From positions 1 to 16,123 of the forward strand of contig CALASN010000152.1 in the NCBI GenBank assembly GCA_937888735.1: a stretch of DNA of 16,123 nucleotides, given 5' to 3'. Of this stretch, positions 7,370 through 13,822 are shown piece by piece. The notes under the pieces were generated by a model. That model was not told where the DNA came from. It worked only from the letters and a program-made list of their open reading frames with translations, and made no database searches. The stretch comes from UBA5499 sp002426275. GTDB lineage: Bacteria > Bacillota > DTU084. Positions within the stretch are counted from its first letter, which is position 1. Every line of letters starts with the position of its first letter. Position numbers and translations under genes: made by a program.

Positions 7370-7399
7370 ATATTCTGCGTTGAAAGCTCGCTTTCCTGC
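7370..7399 (-). promoter_or_regulatory. Candidate SigH-type promoter of the pil operon
   Basis: On the minus strand GCAGGAAAG (7391-7399) is followed after 12 bases by GCAGAATAT (7370-7378). This fits the Bacillus SigH consensus RnAGGAwWW-N11/12-RnnGAATww at all specified positions except the last of the -35 element, where G replaces A/T. The predicted transcript start, near 7364, would give a short leader holding the GGGGGTGAT ribosome site and the GTG start of pilB. No better SigA-type pair was found in this gap. The match is visible; sigma factor use is inferred. Confidence 0.55.
7382..7395 (-). repeat. Inverted repeat in the pilB promoter spacer
   Basis: GAAAGC and GCTTTC, separated by two bases, lie between the predicted -35 and -10 elements and touch the -35. 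Its placement would suit an operator for a repressor or activator, but the arms are short and no second copy was found before the spoVG promoter. Confidence 0.3.
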
Positions 7400-7419
7400 A
7401 AGAAAAGCGCGTCAATTGC

Positions 7420-7433
7420 AAAATAGGTATTTT
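7420..7433. repeat. AT-rich inverted repeat downstream of the prepilin peptidase gene
   Basis: AAAATA and TATTTT around GG form a 6-base-pair AT-only palindrome just after the prepilin peptidase stop, within a locally AT-rich stretch. It lacks a GC stem and is unlikely to stop transcription. It may be an upstream activation or binding site for the pilB promoter, or chance in AT-rich sequence. Confidence 0.25.
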
Positions 7434-7442
7434 TTATTTACA

Positions 7443-8192
7443 CTAAAAGGGTAAAAACGTCTCCAGCCACCTCTGAGCGAAAATCCAACTTAGCGCTCCC
7501 AAAGCCAAAAACGGACCAAAGGCAAGGGGGGAGCCCCGCTTGAGCTTCCCCGAGGCCAAAAGGCACAGGCCGAGGGCAGAGCCATAGAGGGAGCCTAAAA
7601 ACAATGTGCACAGCGCCCCCTGCCAGCCCAGGAAAGCTCCGATCATGGCCAGCAGCTTCCCGTCTCCCCCGCCCATTCCCTTGGGATAAACGAGGGAGAG
7701 CAAAAGCAGCGGCGCTCCCACCGCAGCTCCCCCAAGGGCGCCGGCAAACCCCAGCGGCCGCAGGCAGCCGGAGGCAAGGCCCAAGGCTAAGCCCGGCAGA
7801 GACAATACATCCGGAATCCAAAATTCCTGGACGTCGATTTCCGAGATCACAAGCAGCAGGGCCGCCAGAATGCCAAGCCAGAAAAACTCCCGCGTCCAGC
7901 CGAATTGCCAATACAGCCCGCAAGCCAAAAGCCCGCTCGCCGCTTCCATGAAAAAAAGGCGCCAGCCTATGGGAGCTTTGCAGCTCCCGCAGCGTCCGCG
8001 CAGCAGAAGAAAGCTCACAATCGGCACCAGCTCCCAAGGTCTGAGCCTGCGCTTGCAGTGCGTACAGTGAGAGGGCGGCCAAAGCAGCGAGCCTCCGGAG
8101 AGCAACCTCTCCGCCACCACGCCCAGAAAGCTGCCGATGATGCTGCCGAAAATGAAATTGAACGCGTAGATAAACGCATTAAAGGGCGACAT
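7443..8192 (-). CDS. pilD: Prepilin peptidase and N-methyltransferase (GspO/PilD family)
   Basis: This 249-residue membrane protein starts at ATG 8192 behind AGGAGG and overlaps the preceding gene by 14 bases. It has the full two-domain form: an N-terminal methylase-type segment with the zinc cysteines C43, C46, C68 and C71 (CTHC and CGSC), and a peptidase domain with the two catalytic aspartates D120 (EIDVQEFWIPD) and D177 in GMGGGDGK, the GxGD motif of aspartyl membrane proteases. About seven to eight hydrophobic segments are visible. It cuts prepilin leaders after Gly on the cytoplasmic face and methylates the new N-terminus. It is the last gene of the gsp operon and the only such enzyme in the window, so it probably serves both the pseudopilins upstream and the pilins downstream. 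Confidence 0.95.
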   Translation of the reverse strand: MSPFNAFIYAFNFIFGSIIGSFLGVVAERLLSGGSLLWPPSHCTHCKRRLRPWELVPIVSFLLLRGRCGSCKAPIGWRLFFMEAASGLLACGLYWQFGWTREFFWLGILAALLLVISEIDVQEFWIPDVLSLPGLALGLASGCLRPLGFAGALGGAAVGAPLLLLSLVYPKGMGGGDGKLLAMIGAFLGWQGALCTLFLGSLYGSALGLCLLASGKLKRGSPLAFGPFLALGALSWIFAQRWLETFLPF

Positions 8193-9114
8193 GCAATCTG
8201 GCCTCCTGTCCGCCGCGCCTCAAGAGCACGCTTTTTTGCTCAATCTTAACTACCAGTTCCCCCGCCTTTACCCGCGCTCCTTCTCCCACTAAAAGCGTCT
8301 CGCCTGAGGCGCTGCGCAGCAAAGCCATGGGCCTTTCCTTTTGGTAGACGATGCCCAAAAGCTGATACTCCGGTTTATACGGCGCCACCGTCACCTTTTC
8401 TTTAGGCTCAGCCTCAACCGGCGGCAAAGGCGCGGGCGACGCCGCCTCAGGGGGTAAGTTTTCGGGCGTCGCGACTTGACTTTCCGGCTTTGTCCGCCGC
8501 TGGGCGAAAGCCCGCGCCAAACCTTGGGGATAATAATAAGCCAAAGGCTGCAGGCGCTCCTGCCGAATTTCCCCCGCCCGGGGCAAAAGCTTTTTTTTCT
8601 GACTGGCCAGGACCCTGTCATCCAAAAGGAAAAACTCAAGGGCCACCCTCCCGCGCAGGCCATCCTCCTGAGCTGAAAGCTCAAGTTCCGAGGCATTGCA
8701 GGCATATTCCCCTTGCGCCAGATCGTAAAGAAAGACCAGATAATCGGCGGCAGAGCCCGTAAACTCCAGCTGCACAGGCAGACGCTTATGAGGCCCTACC
8801 TTCCGGGAAGGCGCCAGGTTCATTTTGTTCACGGTCAAGCCTGCCTCCTGAGCTTTCCGCCGCAGGAAATCCAAGACGTTCACGCCCGCTTCTTTTTCAG
8901 GCCAGGGCAGTCCTCTGCCTTCCAGCGCCAGCAGCTTCTCAAGCAGTCTGGTTTCCGGCTCCGTGGTTTCCGCCACCGGGGCCGAGTTGCCGCCGGCCAA
9001 GAGATGCAGGGTCTCTTGCCAGCTGCGGTAGAGGCCGACCGTCCCTTTCACCGCCCAGAGCCACAAAAGCAGGCTCAGCAAGGCAATGAGTTTCCGTTCT
9101 CGCAGGTTAATCAT
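8179..9114 (-). CDS. GspM/PilO-like inner-membrane protein with C-terminal PilP/GspC-like domain
   Basis: The product is 311 residues from ATG 9114, which overlaps the gspL stop by 8 bases (ATGATTAA). A longer frame upstream reads across gspL and is rejected. A short charged tail precedes one membrane helix (about residues 9-27). A PilO/GspM-like region follows (about 45-190), with a segment LPVQLEFTGSAADYLVFLYDL typical of the PilO ferredoxin-like fold. Then comes a Pro- and Glu-rich linker (about 205-240). The last 70 residues, starting EYQLLGIVYQKERPMALL with GEGARVKAGELVVKI, look like the beta-barrel of PilP and the GspC HR domain, which in two-membrane bacteria touches the secretin. Gene order fits gspM. 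The fold assignments are by eye; the joined architecture is unusual and explains the missing separate gspC. Confidence 0.75.
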   Translation of the reverse strand: MINLRERKLIALLSLLLWLWAVKGTVGLYRSWQETLHLLAGGNSAPVAETTEPETRLLEKLLALEGRGLPWPEKEAGVNVLDFLRRKAQEAGLTVNKMNLAPSRKVGPHKRLPVQLEFTGSAADYLVFLYDLAQGEYACNASELELSAQEDGLRGRVALEFFLLDDRVLASQKKKLLPRAGEIRQERLQPLAYYYPQGLARAFAQRRTKPESQVATPENLPPEAASPAPLPPVEAEPKEKVTVAPYKPEYQLLGIVYQKERPMALLRSASGETLLVGEGARVKAGELVVKIEQKSVLLRRGGQEARLHVAL

Positions 9115-10342
9115 CAGCTCGCGCCTCCACTGGTCCTGAGAGGGTGAAGCTCTCTTTGCCCTGGTCCTGAACAATGGGCCCGGCAAGGGATAGCCGCTCA
9201 AGCGGCCCGCGCCTCAGCCTTCTGATGAACGAAGTGGCATCCTGGCCGCTGGCCTCAAGCCCTTTCACCCGGCCTTGGGCCATGACCAAGGAATGATAGC
9301 TTTCCCCGCCCTCGGCAGCTAAGGACAGCTGACGCAGCACTTGCAGCTGTCCTTGGGGAGGCGCGGAGAGAAGGTCCAAATATTTAGCGTCCGCCGGCTT
9401 CACTTGCGCGCTTTGGGTTGTCTGCCGGGCTTCCAGCTCGGCCAGCCGGCTTTGGGCGCTGCGCAAGCCCATGGCGAAGCGGCAGGACGCGGCGGCCACT
9501 GCCAGCCACAGGCAAAGGGACGCTACCAAGAAAGGATTTGCCGGCCAACTGTTCTCTTTTTCCCCCACAGCGCGCAAAGCCACTGTTTTCCCTTGGGCGC
9601 CGGCTGCGGCCAGGGCTGCGGCCAGAAACTGGGAAGGCTCCAGGCGTCTGCCCGCCAAAGCCGGCTGCCAGTCGCCGGATCCTGCCAGACGCAATTTTAA
9701 CTTGCGGCCTGTTTGGGCTTCTAAAAAACTCAAAGTTTTTTCAGTTTCCGCGGCGATTTGCTCCCGCCGCTGGGACTGTGAGCCTGCCAGAGGCAGATCT
9801 CTGCCCCACCACGAATCGGCAAGGCCCAGTTCCAAGCTCTCTTCCGCCCTTCCTGCCAAGCAGTCTCTGCCTGCCAGAAGCGCCATGGCGTGGCCGCTGG
9901 GGACGAAAGCGATCCGGCCGCAGCCTGCCCGGCTGAAAATCGTGCTGAGACGCTCCAGTTCCTCCCGCGGGACAGCCAACGCCTGAACCTGCCAGCCGGA
10001 AGGTATTTCCTTGAGCTGATAGGCGAATCTCAGCTGCTGGGCCTCAAAAGGGCTCCGCTCCAAGAGCTGGTAGCCCACGGCTTGGCAGACTGCGCTCTTG
10101 GCGAGCGGCGGCAACGTGAATTCCCGATAGAGCACATCGCCCCGGGGCAGACCTGCCACCGCAGAAAGCCCGCGCTCTGAAAGCTCCTGGCAGACCGCGG
10201 CCAAACAATCTTGCCTCTCCTGGTCTGTCGCCGCCTTCCGCCGCCAATAGCCTTCGACTTGCAGCCGGCCCCACTTGCGGCTGACTGCACAGATCCTGAT
10301 CTCATCGGGAGCAAAATCAACGCCTAAAAATAATTTTCCCAT
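9107..10342 (-). CDS. gspL: GspL, type II secretion platform protein (PilM-PilN type fusion)
   Basis: This 411-residue protein starts at ATG 10342, immediately after the gspK stop. The N-terminal cytoplasmic part (about residues 1-260) begins MGKLFLGVDFAPDEIRICAV, the first actin-fold strands of the GspL/PilM family. The phosphate loop is degenerate compared with the DIGT of the PilM in this window. A single membrane helix follows (about 272-292), then a short coiled-coil stretch and a C-terminal domain (about 335-405) with the PilN/GspL ferredoxin-like pattern. It thus joins in one chain what the pil operon encodes as pilM plus pilN, the classic GspL architecture. GspL recruits the GspE ATPase to the membrane and partners GspM, encoded next. 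Assignment rests on topology and gene order and is fairly secure. Confidence 0.85.
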   Translation of the reverse strand: MGKLFLGVDFAPDEIRICAVSRKWGRLQVEGYWRRKAATDQERQDCLAAVCQELSERGLSAVAGLPRGDVLYREFTLPPLAKSAVCQAVGYQLLERSPFEAQQLRFAYQLKEIPSGWQVQALAVPREELERLSTIFSRAGCGRIAFVPSGHAMALLAGRDCLAGRAEESLELGLADSWWGRDLPLAGSQSQRREQIAAETEKTLSFLEAQTGRKLKLRLAGSGDWQPALAGRRLEPSQFLAAALAAAGAQGKTVALRAVGEKENSWPANPFLVASLCLWLAVAAASCRFAMGLRSAQSRLAELEARQTTQSAQVKPADAKYLDLLSAPPQGQLQVLRQLSLAAEGGESYHSLVMAQGRVKGLEASGQDATSFIRRLRRGPLERLSLAGPIVQDQGKESFTLSGPVEARADD

Positions 10343-11479
10343 CTACTCGTTCGCTCCTTGCTGCCAGGATAAGATTGCAAGCTCGCCCTCCCGCTTCTCC
10401 ACCACAACCCGCAGCCTGACGGAGCCAGCGCGGGCCGTTAAAGCGAAAACCCTGCTCCGGGTTGTGAAAAAAAGCGAAAAAAGGCTTCTCTTCCCGGCGG
10501 GCAGGCGAGAGACGATCGCCGTTAAATCAAGAAAGGGCGCGCTTTCTCTGGCGCTTTGGATCCAGCCGGCTAAGGCCGGATCCAAATCTAAATAGTGACA
10601 CCAGGCCCTCAGAACCCGCGCGGTGGCCGTATTTACGTTTACAACCGGCTCTGCGGTAAGATAGCCCTCAAGCTCTTGGGCCAGGAGCGGTCCCAGGGAG
10701 GGAAGGCAGCCGAAGAAACTCTCCAGATCCAAAAACAGCTGTCCGGTCGCTTTGGCTGCTATGAAGTCGTTCACAATCGCCTGGGAAGTGAACTTATCCA
10801 CGTCCAACGCGGCCAAGAGCGCGTCGAAGGCAGTATAGCTCATGGCGTTGACGTTCAGCGGGCCGTAGACTGTAAGCTGATGGGCAATTAGCTGCTTCTC
10901 GTCTTGCCAGAGGGGCAAAAGCGACAGCTCTTCTTTGACGGGCAGCAGACCGTCTCGCGGGGCTAAATCTGTCTTCGCCAGGTAATAATCCCGCTCAGCT
11001 CCTTCGGGCAGACAGTCCGAATCCAGATCACGCCAATCGAGCAGGGTCTCTGCCTGAGCGCGGGTCAGGTCTAAGCCCAAAAGCAGCTTTTCGGAGGCGG
11101 AATTCACATTCACCTTGCTGCCTTCGTCTTCAATGGCGACTGCAACCGGCACTGCCCCCACCGTAAGCTGCCTTTCTTCGCCGCTGAGCCGAGGGTCTGC
11201 CTCCTCGCCCGCCAGCTGCTCCATCAGGTACTGAATGCCGCCTTTGGCCGCCCAAGTCAAGCGGCTCTGCCGCTGCTGCCTGGCAGCAAAGGGCAAACTG
11301 AAGTCTGCCAGTTTCAGTAAGGAATAAGCTATGGCGCTCAGCGCGACGATCACGCTCAAAACCGTCAGTAAGGCATAACCCTGCCGCCTTCCAGCGCTAT
11401 TGAAAGCCGACGGCTGCCTCTGCCTGTAAGATCCAAGCGGACCATTTGCGGCAGCGCCTTTTCCTCTTTGCTGTCCCAA
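10343..11479 (-). CDS. gspK: GspK-like minor pseudopilin
   Basis: This large pseudopilin (378 residues as drawn) has RRQG|YALLTVLSVIVALSAIA as its processing site and hydrophobic helix. Thr stands at +5 where other pilins have Glu, a hallmark of GspK. The body is far larger than the other pseudopilins and contains NVNSAS...LLDWRD (about residues 100-140), followed by further NVN motifs (near 185 and 265), matching the helical GspK domain. GspK caps the pseudopilus tip with GspI and GspJ, encoded just upstream. The start is uncertain: no ATG lies near the leader. TTG 11479, with GGAGGG about 11 bases upstream, was chosen over GTG 11491 and TTG 11530. All of these overlap gspJ by more than 110 bases and give an unusually long leader of about 34 residues. 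Confidence 0.85.
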   Translation of the reverse strand: MGQQRGKGAAANGPLGSYRQRQPSAFNSAGRRQGYALLTVLSVIVALSAIAYSLLKLADFSLPFAARQQRQSRLTWAAKGGIQYLMEQLAGEEADPRLSGEERQLTVGAVPVAVAIEDEGSKVNVNSASEKLLLGLDLTRAQAETLLDWRDLDSDCLPEGAERDYYLAKTDLAPRDGLLPVKEELSLLPLWQDEKQLIAHQLTVYGPLNVNAMSYTAFDALLAALDVDKFTSQAIVNDFIAAKATGQLFLDLESFFGCLPSLGPLLAQELEGYLTAEPVVNVNTATARVLRAWCHYLDLDPALAGWIQSARESAPFLDLTAIVSRLPAGKRSLFSLFFTTRSRVFALTARAGSVRLRVVVEKREGELAILSWQQGANE

Positions 11480-11895
11480 GTATTTAGCCACCCTCCGTCC
11501 CCAGAGAGGTAAGAGAAACTTCCCTGCCAATGGGCAGACAACTTAAACTCTCTCCAGTCTCTGGCGCCCGGTTCTCTTCTCCGGTAATAGATCCCGTCCT
11601 CTCTGCTCTCCCACAGGACTTGAGCCAAGCCTTTGCCTGTGGGATAAAAAAAGCTCACCCGCTTGGCCTCTCCCTGAAAACTGTCCGCAAAACGAGGCGA
11701 AAAAAAGGCTCCGGTCAGCTCTGCGCGCAGCCGCTTGGCGATCACGAAATAATCCTGCTCCCAGGCGGTGCGCCGGGCTATCCTCCGGTCTGTGTCCACG
11801 GCCCCGCTCAAAAGCCAAAAGGCGCTCCCCAGCACCAGGGTGGAGATCATGGCCGCTATGAGCACCTCCAGAAGCGTCATGCCGCGTTGGTTCAT
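11365..11895 (-). CDS. gspJ: GspJ-like minor pseudopilin
   Basis: The product is 176 residues from ATG 11895, in an ATGA overlap with the gspI stop and behind a good GGGAGG site. The very short leader MNQRG is cut before MTLLEVLIAAMI, with Met at +1 and Glu at +5. The soluble part is beta-rich, with an FFYPTGKGLAQVLWESREDGIYYRR stretch and, near the C-terminus, LPQMVRLDL, a segment strongly reminiscent of the 'LP.avrl.l' strand near the end of GspJ proteins. GspJ binds GspI and GspK to form the pseudopilus tip that starts assembly. Position between gspI-like and gspK-like genes is canonical. Length fits the shorter end of the family. Confidence 0.85.
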   Translation of the reverse strand: MNQRGMTLLEVLIAAMISTLVLGSAFWLLSGAVDTDRRIARRTAWEQDYFVIAKRLRAELTGAFFSPRFADSFQGEAKRVSFFYPTGKGLAQVLWESREDGIYYRRREPGARDWREFKLSAHWQGSFSYLSGDGGWLNTWDSKEEKALPQMVRLDLTGRGSRRLSIALEGGRVMPY

Positions 11896-12233
11896 CGCTT
11901 ACCTCCCAGAACGGAGAGAGTATAGCGGCCTGCCGGCCATGTGACGGTAACTGTTAGCTCTGTGCCCAGGGGAGTCTCCTTTTCCTCTCCCCGCCAGCTC
12001 CAGGCCGGATGGTCTGGGACGGCGCCGGCCTCCGCCAAGCCCAGCTTATACTCGTCCAGGAAATTTTCGGCCAAAATCGCCGCTTCCCGTCGGGAAGCGC
12101 TTCTGGTCAAAGTCTCCTGACTTTGGGAGATAGCCCACAGCAAGGTGAAGGAAGCAAGGCTTAAAATCGCCGAGGCCAGCAAAACTTCCAGCAGCGTGAA
12201 GCCGCTAGTAGTTGGTGATATCCGCTTCTTCAC
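11892..12233 (-). CDS. gspI: GspI-like minor pseudopilin
   Basis: This pseudopilin has 113 residues from GTG 12233; in-frame GTG 12242 and TTG 12245 are alternatives. All lie inside the end of gspG (overlap 29-41 bases) without a clear ribosome site, so translation is probably coupled. GTG 12233 gives the compact leader MKKRISPTTSG, cut before FTLLEVLLASAIL with Glu at +5. After the helix, a segment reading AAILAENFLDEYKLGL matches the 'A..lAen.L.e' feature of GspI. The remaining C-terminal part is short and ends in beta strands. GspI is the core of the GspI-J-K tip complex. A GspH gene, normally between gspG and gspI, is absent. Confidence 0.82.
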   Translation of the reverse strand: MKKRISPTTSGFTLLEVLLASAILSLASFTLLWAISQSQETLTRSASRREAAILAENFLDEYKLGLAEAGAVPDHPAWSWRGEEKETPLGTELTVTVTWPAGRYTLSVLGGKR

Positions 12234-12624
12234 CTGCGCCACCAACCTTACCGTCGGAACCTAAGGAGTATACGTCGAAGCCCTCCTGATTCTCTCTGCC
12301 TGGGTTCAGATAGACGTAATCTCTCCCCCAGGGATCTTTGGGCACCGCTTTATCAAGATAGGGTCCGTCCCACCCTTCAGGCTCCGGCGCCGGCTTATGG
12401 CGCAGCGCCTCCAGCCCTTGGCTGGTGGTGGGAAATTGACCCGTATCCGCGTAATATTGCTTCAGGGATAATTCCAAAATCCGAATTTGATCTTTAGCGG
12501 CCACGCGCTTCGATTTTCCCACATTGCCGATGAGATTAGGTCCAACTATGGCAGTGAGCACGCCGATGATCAAGATCACGATCAGAATTTCCAAAAAAGT
12601 GAAACCTGCCTCCGACCTTTTCAT
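12205..12624 (-). CDS. gspG: GspG, major pseudopilin of type II secretion
   Basis: This 139-residue protein starts at ATG 12624 with GGGAG eight bases upstream. The leader MKRSEAG is cut before FTFLEILIVI, with Glu at +5 and a Pro after the helix. The soluble domain carries the GspG signature: YYADTGQFPTTSQGLEAL, then DGPYLDKAVPKDPWGRDYVY, then FDVYSLGSDGKVGGAGEEAD and the near-terminal ITNY. The Asp-rich end forms the calcium-binding loop in characterised GspG proteins. This is the clearest evidence in the window that the first cluster is type II secretion-like rather than a second pilus, because type IV pilins lack this C-terminus. GspG polymerises into the short pseudopilus that pushes substrates. 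Length is typical of the family. Confidence 0.96.
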   Translation of the reverse strand: MKRSEAGFTFLEILIVILIIGVLTAIVGPNLIGNVGKSKRVAAKDQIRILELSLKQYYADTGQFPTTSQGLEALRHKPAPEPEGWDGPYLDKAVPKDPWGRDYVYLNPGRENQEGFDVYSLGSDGKVGGAGEEADITNY

Positions 12625-12647
12625 TTCTTTCTCCCTACCTTTCTCAG

Positions 12648-13820
12648 CTAGAGCACGTTGATGCTCAACAGAGGCACGATAATGGCCGCCACCACCGCAA
12701 ACACCACCAGCCCCAGGAAAACGATCACAGCAGGTTCCAACAGGGCAAGCAAGGTCTTAGTTTGGTTGGCGCATTCTTTCCGGAACAGCTCCGAAGATCG
12801 CAAAAGCATCTCCTCTAAATTCCCGGCTCTCTCTCCTGTGGCCAACATCTGAATGGCCAGGGGAGGAAAGAGGCCCTCTTCTTTCAGCAAAACCGTGAAG
12901 GAACCTCCTTTGCGGATCCCCGCCCGCACTCGTCTGGTGGCATCGCGCAAAAGATAGTTATCAAGGCTTCCCTGGGCGATCTCCAGGCTCTCCGGCAAGC
13001 TGACCCCGCCTGCCAGGAGCCTGCCCACAGTACGGGCAAAGCGCACGTAATGCAATTTGCCGAAAAGAGGCCCCAAAAGCGGCAGCGCCAGCGATGTGCG
13101 CTCCCAGAGCTTTTTCCCCTGGGGACTGAAGGCTACATATGCTGTCCAAGCAGCCAAAAGCGCCAGCAGCAAGAGCAGCGCCCAGCGCCGCTTGTTCACA
13201 AAATCGCCGACTCCCAGCACGATTCTGGTGGCCAGAGGCAGCTGGCCGCCCAGCTGAGAGAACAGCTGCCCGAAGCGAGGAAGAATGAAAACCAAAATCA
13301 AAGCTAGGGCGGCTAAAGTCGCGCCCAGCATCACCATAGGGTAAAGCATGGTGAGCTTCAGCTGGCGGCGGATCTCCTCCTGGTTTTCAAGATCCTCCGC
13401 CAGCTGCGTCAGGTTCGTCTCCAGGCTCCCTCCCGCTTCTCCGGCCCGCACCATGGCCAGGTAAAAGGAGGGAAAACTCTGGGCTGCCAAGGCTCCGGCC
13501 AGCGAGGAGCCGGAGCGCACGGCGGCCAGAACCTGCTCCACAACCGCAGACAGCGCTTTGCTTCCGTACTGGCCGACGGCCTCCAGCGCCGCGGAGAGAG
13601 ATAAGCCAGCGGAGAGGAGATTTGCCAGTTGGCTCGTGAACGCGTAAAGCTCTTTCTGAGACAAAGCTTTGATCCTGCTTGGCCGCGCTTCCCGCAGCGA
13701 GGTGGGAATCATGCCTTGCCCGGCCAACTGCTCCAGAGCCTGCTTGTCTGCCGCAGCTTCAATTGTCCCGGACGCCTTTCTGCCGTCTGCGAAGACAGCC
13801 TGATATTTGTAATTGGGCAT
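12648..13820 (-). CDS. gspF: GspF, type II secretion platform protein
   Basis: The product is 390 residues from ATG 13820, two bases after the gspE stop, with GGAGG seven bases upstream inside the last gspE codons. It opens MPNYKYQAVFADGRKASGTI, the common start of the GspF/PilC family. Two T2SSF helical domains follow (about residues 60-185 and 265-385), with LYAFTSQLANLLSAGLSL in the first and VRFARTVGRLLAGGVSL in the second. Membrane segments are near 160-185, 210-230 and 365-388. GspF is the membrane hub through which GspE drives pseudopilus assembly. It is paralogous to the pilC at 3407-4612, and the two are clearly diverged rather than a recent copy. Placement between gspE and gspG is canonical. 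Confidence 0.94.
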   Translation of the reverse strand: MPNYKYQAVFADGRKASGTIEAAADKQALEQLAGQGMIPTSLREARPSRIKALSQKELYAFTSQLANLLSAGLSLSAALEAVGQYGSKALSAVVEQVLAAVRSGSSLAGALAAQSFPSFYLAMVRAGEAGGSLETNLTQLAEDLENQEEIRRQLKLTMLYPMVMLGATLAALALILVFILPRFGQLFSQLGGQLPLATRIVLGVGDFVNKRRWALLLLLALLAAWTAYVAFSPQGKKLWERTSLALPLLGPLFGKLHYVRFARTVGRLLAGGVSLPESLEIAQGSLDNYLLRDATRRVRAGIRKGGSFTVLLKEEGLFPPLAIQMLATGERAGNLEEMLLRSSELFRKECANQTKTLLALLEPAVIVFLGLVVFAVVAAIIVPLLSINVL

Positions 13821-13822
13821 CT

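Noticed and set aside
7387..7415. SigA-type promoter using TTGACG at 7410-7415
   Set aside because: The hexamer at 17-base spacing is AGCGAG, a poor -10 match. The SigH-like pair fits better.
7341..7421. Longer pilB starting at 7421 or ATG 7361
   Set aside because: No ribosome site precedes either, and both lie around or above the predicted transcript start. GTG 7340 has a near-ideal site and gives the usual PilB N-terminus.
7438..8082. 214-codon open frame on the minus strand inside the prepilin peptidase gene
   Set aside because: It is the alternate frame of a gene with complete catalytic motifs, and its translation is a Cys/Gly/Ala-rich run without a plausible domain.
8713..9147. Plus-strand open frames across the gspL-gspM region
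   Set aside because: They are antisense shadows with high Arg/Gln/Pro content, no ribosome sites and no family features.
3407..13820. The pilC and gspF genes as a recent tandem duplication
   Set aside because: They share family fold and length, but protein sequences differ over most of their span, so they are old paralogues.
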